30,399 nucleotides of DNA, taken from positions 1 through 30,399 of the forward strand of contig CALLQM010000226.1 in the NCBI GenBank assembly GCA_938014855.1, read 5' to 3'. This stretch comes from an uncultured Clostridia bacterium (GTDB lineage: Bacteria > Bacillota > Clostridia > Oscillospirales > Ruminococcaceae). Of this stretch, positions 8,082-14,984 are shown one piece after another. A program made the position numbers and the translations under genes. Below the pieces are notes generated by a model. The model was not told the origin of the DNA. It ran no database searches and saw only the letters and a list, made by a program, of their open reading frames with translations. Each line of letters opens with the position of its first letter. Within the stretch, counting starts at the first letter, position 1.

Positions 8082-9368
8082 TTAAGGTTCTTTTACCAAT
8101 TGACCCGCTACATATTTTGCCGCCGCAACACGGTCATCAGATAGATAAATAACACGCTCCAGCCGCTGTATCGGAGTTAGTTCCATCGGAGTTCGCAAAC
8201 TGCTGTCATCGAGCACCACAGCATCAAATTCATAGCCTTCTTCAAAGGAGCCAACCTTGCCGAAGAACGTCCCGCCGCCTTTTGTTCCAAGATAAATTGC
8301 TTCCGGCATCGTCAGCGGTTTTAAAGAATCGTCAAGCAGACGCCAGCGCAGTTTGGAAACCTGAACAGCGTCGCTCATTGCACGGAAAATGGATGGAGAG
8401 AATCCACCCGCAATATCCGATCCAAGCCCAACCCGGAGGTTACGGTCTAAATACGCACGCACCGGAGCAACCCCGGATGATAGATTCGTATTAGACTGCG
8501 GGCAATGCGCAATATAGACGCCGCGCTGTTCCATCAAATCGACTTCTTCCGGACTGGAATAAACACAATGTGCCATAATCGTTTTACAGTCTTGTCCGCC
8601 AAACATACCATACCGGTCATACGATTCCCCGTAAAACCGAGTATCGGGGCAAAGTTCCTGCACCCATTTAATTTCGGATTTGTTTTCGGACAGATGCGAT
8701 TGTACGGGCAGTCCTGTGCGTTTCTGTAATTTTCCGAGGCTTTCCATCAACTGGTCGGTGCACGACGGCGTAAACCGCGGCGTGAGAATCGGTGCGGTAT
8801 TCTGATAACGCCCCTTGCAGTCCTGAATCCATTTTTCTGTATCGTCAAGTGACTGCTGAGCATCCGATTCACAGAGATAATCCGGGCTGTTGCGATCCAT
8901 ATTTAATTTTCCAACGTATGTTTTCATCCCTGTTTTTTCCATGAGATCCATCAACAGTTTGGTTGCCGGAACATGGATTGTCGCAAAAATGACCGCGCGG
9001 GTTGTCGCGCTGTTGGCTAACTCTTCTGCAAAGATACGGTATCCCTTCTCTGCATATGATAGATCTGCGTATTTTGCTTCCTCTGGAAAAGTATTGGTAT
9101 TGAGCCAGTCAAGCAGTTCCAAATCCATGCCCAGTCCGCGAAATCCATATTGCGGCGCATGCAGATGCAGATCCACTAATCCCGGAATAATCAGCTGATT
9201 TCCATAATCTTTGACCGGAATGTTTTGGTAACGCTCGGGCAGGCATTCAAACACACCTGCACAAATTCCGTTTTCACAAATTAAATAGCTGTTTGGATTA
9301 CTACCTAGATGGTCTTTATCCATACTATAAACTATAGACCCTTTTAGCGCAAATGTTGTTTTTTTCAC
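8082..9368 (-). CDS. guaD: Guanine deaminase
   Basis: The enzyme hydrolyses guanine to xanthine and ammonia, feeding the xanthine dehydrogenase encoded nearby. The 428-aa protein is an amidohydrolase with the guanine-deaminase signature PGLVDLHLHAPQY. Its HxH gives two zinc ligands; the remaining metal-site residues are in SHLSENKSEI, MAHCVYSS and GLGSDIAGG. The HCPQSNTNLSSG loop is also typical. The start is the GTG at 9368: AGGAGG lies 6 nt upstream, and the family begins here (KKTTFALKG). The frame open to 9416 has no ribosome site. It is divergent from a GntR regulator across 267 bp, suggesting substrate-responsive control by that protein. Confidence 0.93.
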   Translation of the reverse strand: MKKTTFALKGSIVYSMDKDHLGSNPNSYLICENGICAGVFECLPERYQNIPVKDYGNQLIIPGLVDLHLHAPQYGFRGLGMDLELLDWLNTNTFPEEAKYADLSYAEKGYRIFAEELANSATTRAVIFATIHVPATKLLMDLMEKTGMKTYVGKLNMDRNSPDYLCESDAQQSLDDTEKWIQDCKGRYQNTAPILTPRFTPSCTDQLMESLGKLQKRTGLPVQSHLSENKSEIKWVQELCPDTRFYGESYDRYGMFGGQDCKTIMAHCVYSSPEEVDLMEQRGVYIAHCPQSNTNLSSGVAPVRAYLDRNLRVGLGSDIAGGFSPSIFRAMSDAVQVSKLRWRLLDDSLKPLTMPEAIYLGTKGGGTFFGKVGSFEEGYEFDAVVLDDSSLRTPMELTPIQRLERVIYLSDDRVAAAKYVAGQLVKEP

Positions 9369-9437
9369 GCCGATCCTCCTTATATCTATACTGCTTGTAT
9401 TTATAAAAAATATCATGTATAATACTTATATTTGCAA

Positions 9438-9477
9438 TGGTGCAATAATAATCGAAAAGATTGTTGATTTTGCACCA
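9438..9477. promoter_or_regulatory. Spaced inverted repeat in the guaD-gntR intergenic region
   Basis: TGGTGCAA (9438-9445) and its exact complement TTGCACCA (9470-9477) are 24 bp apart, with a smaller AATC/GATT dyad nested between them. Other dyads in this 267-bp gap are GTATAATAC (9417-9425) and AAGCGCGCTT (9546-9555). They lie where the guaD promoter should be and may bind the divergent GntR protein or form an RNA hairpin. No single consensus promoter was clear in the gap. Confidence 0.4.
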
Positions 9478-9635
9478 AGGTATTACATATTACTTAAATG
9501 ATAGCTGAATATATTTTAAAATTCAAGATGCATTCTACCTAAATTAAGCGCGCTTGTTTCTACAGCAACGCCAGCATTTACGAATGATTCCATTATTCGA
9601 CAGAAAACGACTATATTGGAAAGAGGATTGTCAAT

Positions 9636-10385
9636 ATGTCAATTGAATATGATTTGCCTCATCTTGGCGGAAAACTCATGTCTACTCAGGTCAGTTCCCT
9701 GCTCATCAAAGAGTTAAAAGAGGGTGTTTTTTCCGAATCGGAACGCTTACCCTCCGAAGTGGAACTCTCGGAACGTTTGGGTGTCAGCCGAACGGTCATC
9801 CGCGACGCACTTTCGGATTTGGAACGCGAAGGTCTGATTGAACGTGTGCGCGGTATCGGAACGGTCATCAACCGCGATATTGTGAACCTGAACAATCGGT
9901 TGGATTTAAAATTTGAATACAATGAGTTGATTCGCAGCGCTGGGTATCGTCCCGCAGCCGACAGCATCATGCTTCGATTGGAAAGAGCCGATGCCGAACT
10001 TGCAGATATTCTCAAACTCGATGTAGCGGACTCTGTAATCGTCTGCGAAAAACGCATTTTGGCCGGCGACATTCCGGTCATCTACTCAATCGACTATCTG
10101 CCGCTGAATCTGTTTGACGGCATAACATACACCGATATGGATTGGTCTGCGCCTGTATTTGATATTTTAGACCGCTACTGCGGATTAAACGTTGTCACAA
10201 CGATTTCAAAAGTCTATGCGACCAATGGCGATCCGGGTGTCCGCCGCAAACTGGAACTCAACGGTGATGAAGCACTCCTCATGTTGGACGAAGTAGGCTA
10301 CTGCAAACTCAGCCGTCCTGTTATGCGTTCCTTTGAATTTTACACCAATTTCTTTGAATTTACCATGCTTCGCAAGAAATTTTAA
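9636..10385 (+). CDS. GntR-family regulator with UTRA ligand domain
   Basis: This 249-aa transcription factor of the GntR/HutC subfamily has an N-terminal winged helix (about residues 15-80) and a C-terminal UTRA effector-binding domain (about 95-245). The helix-turn-helix reads LPSEVELSERLGVSRTVIRD and is followed by the wing ERVRGIGTVI. UTRA landmarks include VCEKRILAGDIPVIYSIDYLP and a C-terminal VMRSFEFYTNFFEF. The ATG at 9636 has AGAGG 9 nt upstream. It is divergent from guanine deaminase and next to the purine permease and xanthine dehydrogenase, so a purine or its breakdown product is the likely ligand; this is inference from position. A strong terminator follows. Confidence 0.88.
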   Translation: MSIEYDLPHLGGKLMSTQVSSLLIKELKEGVFSESERLPSEVELSERLGVSRTVIRDALSDLEREGLIERVRGIGTVINRDIVNLNNRLDLKFEYNELIRSAGYRPAADSIMLRLERADAELADILKLDVADSVIVCEKRILAGDIPVIYSIDYLPLNLFDGITYTDMDWSAPVFDILDRYCGLNVVTTISKVYATNGDPGVRRKLELNGDEALLMLDEVGYCKLSRPVMRSFEFYTNFFEFTMLRKKF

Positions 10386-10403
10386 TCATTTTTACGTAAA
10401 TAA

Positions 10404-10436
10404 GGCGGATACCTTGCATAAGGTATCCGCCTTTTT
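10404..10436 (+). terminator. Intrinsic terminator of the gntR gene
   Basis: A perfect 12-bp stem (GGCGGATACCTT) with a 4-nt loop is followed by TTTTT. The opposite strand after the stem reads TTATTTA, so it can also stop the convergent oadB-oadG transcript, which ends at 10439. Confidence 0.9.
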
Positions 10437-10438
10437 GT

Positions 10439-10579
10439 TTAATCTTTTTTGTTATTCAGTTTCCCAAGCAGAAATACGACGCCCATAATAATAAGAATTA
10501 CGGTGAAGATTCCAGCTAAACCAAAACCCATAATTTCCAAAGAGATAAAAAAATTGGAGATTGCCTGTGCACTAAACAT
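10439..10579 (-). CDS. 46-aa OadG-like single-span membrane protein
   Basis: This short gene begins MFSAQAISNFFISLEIMGFG, has one hydrophobic span over about residues 15-38 (GLAGIFTVILIIMGVVFLLG), and ends KLNNKKD. The layout, a short N-terminus, one helix and a basic tail right after an OadB gene, is that of the small OadG/GcdG/MmdE-type subunit of sodium-pumping decarboxylases. Known OadG proteins are usually 80-100 aa with a longer, sometimes zinc-binding tail that contacts the alpha subunit. That tail is absent here. The ATG has GGAGG 7 nt upstream, and the gene starts 13 nt after the oadB stop, so the two are cotranscribed. Confidence 0.75.
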   Translation of the reverse strand: MFSAQAISNFFISLEIMGFGLAGIFTVILIIMGVVFLLGKLNNKKD

Positions 10580-10592
10580 TTCGTATTCCTCC

Positions 10593-11732
10593 TTACTTTA
10601 CAAACTGCGGAATCAAATGAAGAATGATGCCGCCCGCAATAACGGAACCAATCTGACCGGATACATTTGCACCAATTGCATGCATGAGCAAATGATTCTG
10701 CTTGTCTTCTGCCAACGCCATTTTTTGAATAACACGCGCTGACATGGGGAATGCAGAGATACCGGCCGCACCGATCATCGGATTGATCTTGTCCTTTAAG
10801 AACAGATTCATCACTTTCGCAAAGAGCACTCCGCCGATGGAGTCAAATACAAATGCAATCAGTCCCAAGAAAATAATCAGGAACGTTTCGGGACGAACAA
10901 AGTTTTCTGCCTGCATCGAGAAGGAAATTGTAATACCGAGCAAAAGCGTAATGATATTTGCAAATTCATTTTGTGCCGTCTGCGACAAGCTGTTTAAGCA
11001 CCCGCATTCGCGAATCAGATTGCCGAACATCAAGAAGCCTACCAACGCAACCGACATCGGAGCAATGAGACCCGCAATGATTGTAACGATAATCGGGAAC
11101 AGAATACGGGTTAATTTCGAGATATTTTTCGGGTTATAAGGCATACGGATGCAGCGTTCATGTTTGGTTGTGACCAATTTAATGGCGAACGGCTGAATGA
11201 TCGGAACCAGCGCCATGTAAGAATAGGCGGCAACCGCAATCGCGCCCATGTATTTGGAATTGAAAATCTGCGAAACCATGATGGAAGTCGGACCATCTGC
11301 CGCACCGATAATCCCGATGGAAGCAGCTTCTTTCAAATCAAAGCCAAACAGACATGCAAGCGAGATCGTGAAGAAGATTCCGAACTGAGCGGCCGCACCG
11401 AAAATCATCATTTTTGGATTGGAAAGCAGCGGCCCAAAGTCAATCATCGCACCGATGCCGATAAATAGCAGAATCGGCAGCGCTTCGGAAGTCTCGATGG
11501 TTGTTTGAAACAGCCACTGAATGATTCCGTGTGATTCGATACCGCCCTCTAAAACCTGATCCAGCACACCGGAAAACGGAAGATTCACCAAAATAGCGCC
11601 GAACCCCATCGGCATGAGCAAAGCCGGCTCGAAGCCCTTGCCAATCGCAAAATAAATCAGCAAAGCGCCAATGCAGTACATGATCACTTGCTTATAGGTG
11701 ATTGCCATGATTCCGGATAGAAGAAATTCCAT
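10593..11732 (-). CDS. Sodium-translocating decarboxylase beta-subunit-like protein (OadB family)
   Basis: This 379-aa polytopic membrane protein belongs to the OadB/GcdB/MmdB family, which couples decarboxylation of a carboxybiotin to Na+ export. Family hallmarks are GAADGPTSIMVSQIF, with the conserved membrane Asp D146, NPMIGAAGISAFPMSARV near residue 318, and the C-terminal HAIGANVSGQIGSVIAGG with N356. The length matches the shorter GcdB/MmdB forms. No carboxyltransferase alpha subunit or biotin carrier is encoded in the window; only the small OadG-like gene follows. Expression is set by a sigma-70 promoter, a manganese-type riboswitch and a leader terminator. Either the alpha subunit lies elsewhere or this pair moves ions on its own. 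The family call is firm; the function is open. Confidence 0.88.
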   Translation of the reverse strand: MEFLLSGIMAITYKQVIMYCIGALLIYFAIGKGFEPALLMPMGFGAILVNLPFSGVLDQVLEGGIESHGIIQWLFQTTIETSEALPILLFIGIGAMIDFGPLLSNPKMMIFGAAAQFGIFFTISLACLFGFDLKEAASIGIIGAADGPTSIMVSQIFNSKYMGAIAVAAYSYMALVPIIQPFAIKLVTTKHERCIRMPYNPKNISKLTRILFPIIVTIIAGLIAPMSVALVGFLMFGNLIRECGCLNSLSQTAQNEFANIITLLLGITISFSMQAENFVRPETFLIIFLGLIAFVFDSIGGVLFAKVMNLFLKDKINPMIGAAGISAFPMSARVIQKMALAEDKQNHLLMHAIGANVSGQIGSVIAGGIILHLIPQFVK

Positions 11733-11775
11733 ATTTTTTCGTCCCCTCTTTTACTTTTTTCACCACTAATTTATC

Positions 11776-11811
11776 AAAAAAAGACCCGTGTTTCGACTAG
11801 AAACACAGGTC
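11776..11811 (-). terminator. Leader terminator (expression platform) before oadB
   Basis: On the minus strand GACCTGTGTTTC pairs with GAAACACGGGTC (12 bp, one G-U) around a 5-nt loop, followed by seven T residues. It lies about 45 nt before the oadB ATG and inside its transcript, so it must be bypassed for expression. Its first bases, GACC, are also the 3' end of the putative aptamer, which makes the two structures mutually exclusive. Confidence 0.85.
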
Positions 11812-11895
11812 TTGTCATTTAAAGTTAAACCATGGCATTCAAATGCCCGTGATGTTGATTTAACTGCACATTCTGTGCCGACTACTCCCCCGAAA
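11808..11895 (-). promoter_or_regulatory. yybP-ykoY-type (Mn2+) riboswitch aptamer
   Basis: Reading the minus strand, the leader has the three conserved blocks of the yybP-ykoY RNA in order. GGGGAGTAG is at about 11882-11890, TCAACATCACGG is in the middle, and ACAAGACC is at the 3' end. Between them are a GCACA-GAA-TGTGC hairpin (11866-11878) and a long arm in which AGTTAAA pairs with TTTAACT and encloses the CAACATCAC loop plus a GGCAT/ATGCC hairpin. This is the two-legged architecture of the class, whose members bind Mn2+ and usually switch expression on. The basal P1 pairing is weak here (CGGG with CCTG). Mn2+ sensing is known for the class and inferred for this copy. Confidence 0.78.
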
Positions 11896-11934
11896 GAAAC
11901 AATGCATCTTTGCGCGGAACTCAATATCCAAGTA

Positions 11935-11963
11935 AGCATAGCATGTCGATGAATATTTGTCAA
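11935..11963 (-). promoter_or_regulatory. Promoter of the riboswitch-oadB-oadG transcript
   Basis: A consensus -35 TTGACA (11958-11963) is 17 bp from TATGCT (11935-11940) on the minus strand. Transcription would begin near 11928, giving a leader of nearly 200 nt that contains the aptamer and terminator. Confidence 0.8.
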
Positions 11964-11988
11964 CCTCTTTTCATATTCTGAATCGTTA

Positions 11989-12018
11989 TTGCAATTTGCA
12001 TAGAGATTGTTATATAAT
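11989..12018 (+). promoter_or_regulatory. Promoter of the zinc-ribbon protein gene
   Basis: TTGCAA (11989-11994) lies 18 bp before a perfect TATAAT (12013-12018). The start would be near 12025, about 40 nt before the ATG. It is back to back with the oadB promoter, with the two -35 boxes about 25 bp apart. Confidence 0.65.
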
Positions 12019-12063
12019 ACTGGCAGTTTCACTGTAATCATTTAGCCAAAAAGGAGGAATCTC

Positions 12064-13158
12064 ATGTTCTGCGGAAACTGCGGAGAAAAAATCCCCGACG
12101 AAAGCCTCTACTGCATGTTTTGCGGTAAGCCTGCAACACCTGCCCAGCCCGATGCGGAAGAAGAACCTTTGGACAGCACAGAAGAAGAATGGGACGGCCG
12201 TGCAATTTGGGAAGCCTGCCGGCTCGAACAACAGAATAAGCAATTCGGGCTTAATATGGAAGAGCCTTTGGATAGTCCCGAACCCGAGATTCTGCCCGAG
12301 GTAGAGCCACAGCCCGAGGCGGAACCACAACCGGAACCGTCTGTAATACCCGAACTTCCACCGGAACCGGAAATCATCCCAGAACTTCCATCAGAGCCGG
12401 ATATCATTCCGGAATTTTCATACGATCCATTCACAATACCGGATTTTTCATCTGAACCGGAATTGGATTCTATACCCGAGTTCTTGGATGAGCAAGAACC
12501 GGATTTTCCGGATTCACCCTATATAGATACATCCATGCAGACCGATTCTTCTAACGAAGTGGATTCTGCATCTCAAAAAGTCTGTAAGCGCTGTGGCAAA
12601 CCACTTTCCGAAACCAGCATTTCCGAATATTGCTTGGATTGCTTATACAGCCCAGACGTGTTAAATCCGGAAAAGCCGGAGTTTGACGCGCTTCCTGTGG
12701 AATTGGACGCTCCGAAATTGGACAGTCCGGAAAAGCCGATTCCTCCGCGCAAAAATCGTTTGATCATGATTCTTTTAATAACAATTGCTGTGCTTGCGGT
12801 TGCGGCATCTGCTGTTTTTTTGATACCAAGGCTTATGAAAAATAACGAGAAACCCAATAACCCGTCGCAATCAACCATACAGCGGCAGGAAGAAAACTTA
12901 AACAAAGCAATCGGTTTTGCGCAGGAAATGGTCAAAGAAGCCGCTTATGCGCCCGACAGCATTCATTTTGACGCATCCACCGCACAGTGTACCGTTGAAG
13001 CAGGCGATTATACCGTAACCCAGCAATTCGAGCGGCAGACCCCGCAGGGTGAAGTCGTGACCGCCACCTATACGGCAATCTTAAATTTGGGCGGCGAAAC
13101 GGGATATATCCCAATTATGCTGAAAGTGGATGAATCCATACTCTTTGATTACCGTTAA
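12064..13158 (+). CDS. Zinc-ribbon, Pro/Glu-rich single-span membrane protein
   Basis: This 364-aa protein has no recognised enzymatic domain. It opens with a double-cysteine zinc ribbon (CGNCG and CMFCG, residues 3-21). A long acidic, proline-rich stretch follows (about 60-150) with repeats of the type IPELPPEPE / IPELPSEPD / IPEFSYDP. A second ribbon (CKRCG and CLDC) lies near residues 174-194, and a basic patch PPRKNRL leads into one transmembrane helix at about 233-254. The C-terminal 110 residues, probably outside the cell, look like a small beta-rich domain. The N-terminus would be cytoplasmic. The ATG has AAGGAGG 7 nt upstream. Zinc-ribbon membrane proteins of this kind are common and uncharacterised in clostridia. 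Its stop codon shares bases with the stop of the convergent next gene. Confidence 0.8.
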   Translation: MFCGNCGEKIPDESLYCMFCGKPATPAQPDAEEEPLDSTEEEWDGRAIWEACRLEQQNKQFGLNMEEPLDSPEPEILPEVEPQPEAEPQPEPSVIPELPPEPEIIPELPSEPDIIPEFSYDPFTIPDFSSEPELDSIPEFLDEQEPDFPDSPYIDTSMQTDSSNEVDSASQKVCKRCGKPLSETSISEYCLDCLYSPDVLNPEKPEFDALPVELDAPKLDSPEKPIPPRKNRLIMILLITIAVLAVAASAVFLIPRLMKNNEKPNNPSQSTIQRQEENLNKAIGFAQEMVKEAAYAPDSIHFDASTAQCTVEAGDYTVTQQFERQTPQGEVVTATYTAILNLGGETGYIPIMLKVDESILFDYR

Positions 13159-13796
13159 GTTTCCTTTCTATTTGGACAATTGTAATTCGTGCAGTCGGCG
13201 CAATCATGTTTCGCACAAAAAACAGAACAGTCGGACGTAAGCTTGACCAAAAACCAGCAGCTTTTTACCGGGTAAAGCATCAGCCCTTCTGTCACCGAGA
13301 CGCCAAGAAGATTAGATGCATCGGTTTCCTGAACAGCTAGGCGCTGTGCCTGAATCGGCAGATTTGCAGGCGCTTCCAAGCGTTTTGCCGCTCCAATATT
13401 TCGTAATTTGCACGCTTCTTGAAACCGTTCCAACAGCTGCTTTTCCATTCCAAATAAGTAGGTATCGGCCATTGCATGCAGCACCATAGCCGCCAAATAA
13501 TTGTTTTTTTCAAAGTACTGCTTGGCCAGCTGTTCCACACCGCCGCCTATTGTACTCATCAAATAAGCAACGTCGTCCCCAGTCTGCAAATAAGGCCCCT
13601 GCAAATCTTTTGGTGCCTTGCTGAATGCAATGACCGCTTTGGGAACGGCGGTACTCCAAAAAAACGGTTCCAGCTGCTGACAGCATAACTGCAATTCTTC
13701 GTGCGCCGAACTTTCCTGCGGACAGGATAACTGATGCAATACATCTTCCTTGTTGAGCTGTCGAGAAAATCGAGTAAGTAAAATCCGATCAGCCAT
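13155..13796 (-). CDS. MetH-activation-domain-like protein with C-terminal Cys cluster
   Basis: The 213-aa product resembles the reactivation (SAM-binding) domain of cobalamin-dependent methionine synthase, found in clostridia as a free-standing protein. Supporting stretches are YLMSTIGGGVEQLAKQYFEK, VLHAMADTYLFGMEKQL, a short segment rich in Q and R near residue 150, and LLGVSVTEGLMLYPVKSCWF, matching the Y..TLG, DA...E and P.KS pattern of the domain. The last 30 residues contain six cysteines (pattern CxxxCxxxxCxxCxxxxCP, plus C188), possibly a metal or Fe-S site. No corrinoid protein or methyltransferase is nearby, so its partner is unknown. No strong alternative was found, but the match is judged by eye. 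Confidence 0.65.
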   Translation of the reverse strand: MADRILLTRFSRQLNKEDVLHQLSCPQESSAHEELQLCCQQLEPFFWSTAVPKAVIAFSKAPKDLQGPYLQTGDDVAYLMSTIGGGVEQLAKQYFEKNNYLAAMVLHAMADTYLFGMEKQLLERFQEACKLRNIGAAKRLEAPANLPIQAQRLAVQETDASNLLGVSVTEGLMLYPVKSCWFLVKLTSDCSVFCAKHDCADCTNYNCPNRKET

Positions 13797-13873
13797 AACG
13801 TTCCCCTTTCTTCACTGTACTCAATCTTATCAGTATAGCGAAAAAGATTCTTTCAAGTCAATTTTTTAGCCTT

Positions 13874-13910
13874 AAAAAGCCTGCATGACGCTGCGTTATG
13901 CAGGCTTTTT
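13874..13910 (-). terminator. Terminator of the two-component/SBP operon, overlapping its last stop codon
   Basis: On the minus strand AAAAAGCCTGCAT pairs perfectly over 13 bp with ATGCAGGCTTTTT around an 11-nt loop. The 5' arm encodes the last residues (KKPA) of the solute-binding protein, and the TAA stop falls at the arm-loop boundary (13896-13898). Confidence 0.88.
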
Positions 13911-14984
13911 ATATTGATCCAGCATTGCGCGCACGTCTTCACGCAGCAAATTATTTTGATAAGCCCACCCACTTTTGCTCAGCGGATAATCACTCAGCTG
14001 ATTTTGGGAATCCGGCGGCGGAGCCGCATCCTCACGCGTAGAAAAACTGCCGCATTGCTGCTGGATGCGTCTGCCCACTTCCCGTGACAGTACAAAATCA
14101 ATAAACGCCTTTCCCTCATTTGGATGACCACATCCGGAAAGCAGAGCAACCGGCGTAATCGTCCAACCGGTATCCGGATAAACAACCGATTCAATCATCA
14201 GCCCCGCATTTTTCATGCGAATCTGATCAGAAAGACGGCCAACCATGATTGGATACATTCCCAGCCCTGTTTTCTGCGCGGCGGTCAAATCATTCTGCGC
14301 GTAGGTTTCCGCATTGTTGAGAAGATTTTCCAACAGCTGAACGCCCTCTTTTTGTGCCCTGGACTGTATCACCGAAACGCACCAGGTATCCCCGCCAAAA
14401 GAGGTGTCCGGATTGGGTAAAAGCAGATGTCCGCGATATTTTGGGTCTGCCAATTCCTGTAATGTCTGCGGAAGAGCCTCATTCTCAAAGGTCTCAGCAA
14501 ATGCCTGTGGATGGTAACCAATCGCATAGAGTTCCAAGCAAAAGGAACTCCAATAGCCGTCATCATCCATAAAACGCGTGTCATGATGCACACGCTCGTC
14601 CGAAAGATATCGTTCTAACAGATGTGCACGTTTTAATCTCTCGTGCAGATTCGCAGTCCCTCCAAGATATACATCGACCTTTTTGCTTCCATTTAAATCA
14701 AGAAAAAAGCGTTCCGCCTCTGCCGCACCCATCACCGCATAAGATACACTGCATCCTGTCTGCTCGGAAAAAAGTTCCGCCATCCATTTGACAACATCTT
14801 CATCCATTGACGCCGCCAAATTTAAGTTTCCGTCCGCCAGTGTATCCGTAGTCTGCAAATAAGCTTGGCTGTCGGAAGGTTCGTTCGGTAAAATTGGGGA
14901 ATCCGTACAGGCTGTGGCTAACAATATAACGCACGAAACAGCCGCGGCTAACATGATTGTCCTCATCACAGCAATTCCTTTCAT
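13896..14984 (-). CDS. AfuA/FbpA-type solute-binding lipoprotein of the two-component operon
   Basis: This is an extracellular solute-binding protein of the iron/phosphosugar/phosphonate-type family, about 362 aa. A signal peptide (MRTIMLAAAVSCVILLATAC) ends in a lipobox Cys, so it should be a membrane-anchored lipoprotein. Family-like stretches are DGNLNLAASMDEDVVKWMAE, VDVYLGGTANLHERL, and LADPKYRGHLLLPNPDTS. No ABC permease is in its own operon; it is the last gene behind a response regulator, kinase and unknown membrane protein. It may therefore present ligand to the sensor kinase or share the transporter encoded upstream. The ATG at 14984 forms an ATGA overlap with the previous gene. An ATG at 14966 (AAAGGA 9 nt upstream) is an equally good start and fits the signal peptide better. 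Confidence 0.82.
   Translation of the reverse strand: MKGIAVMRTIMLAAAVSCVILLATACTDSPILPNEPSDSQAYLQTTDTLADGNLNLAASMDEDVVKWMAELFSEQTGCSVSYAVMGAAEAERFFLDLNGSKKVDVYLGGTANLHERLKRAHLLERYLSDERVHHDTRFMDDDGYWSSFCLELYAIGYHPQAFAETFENEALPQTLQELADPKYRGHLLLPNPDTSFGGDTWCVSVIQSRAQKEGVQLLENLLNNAETYAQNDLTAAQKTGLGMYPIMVGRLSDQIRMKNAGLMIESVVYPDTGWTITPVALLSGCGHPNEGKAFIDFVLSREVGRRIQQQCGSFSTREDAAPPPDSQNQLSDYPLSKSGWAYQNNLLREDVRAMLDQYKKPA

Noticed and set aside
7981..9635. Purine (guanine) riboswitch before guaD or the permease
   Set aside because: Both leaders were read on the minus strand for the conserved three-way-junction core. Neither contains it; only unrelated hairpins were found.
11776..11895. THF or sodium riboswitch as an alternative for the oadB leader
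   Set aside because: The first block resembles the GGAGAGTAG of THF RNAs. The CAACATCAC and AAGACC blocks fit yybP-ykoY better, and no match to the sodium-class pseudoknot was recognised. A covariance search would settle it.
11766..12041. Minus-strand open frame of 91 codons within the oadB leader
   Set aside because: It runs through the riboswitch and terminator, has no ribosome site, and its codons are explained by the RNA structure.
13155..13158. Shared TTAA stop codons of the convergent genes
   Set aside because: This is real but common for convergent neighbours, with no sign of function.
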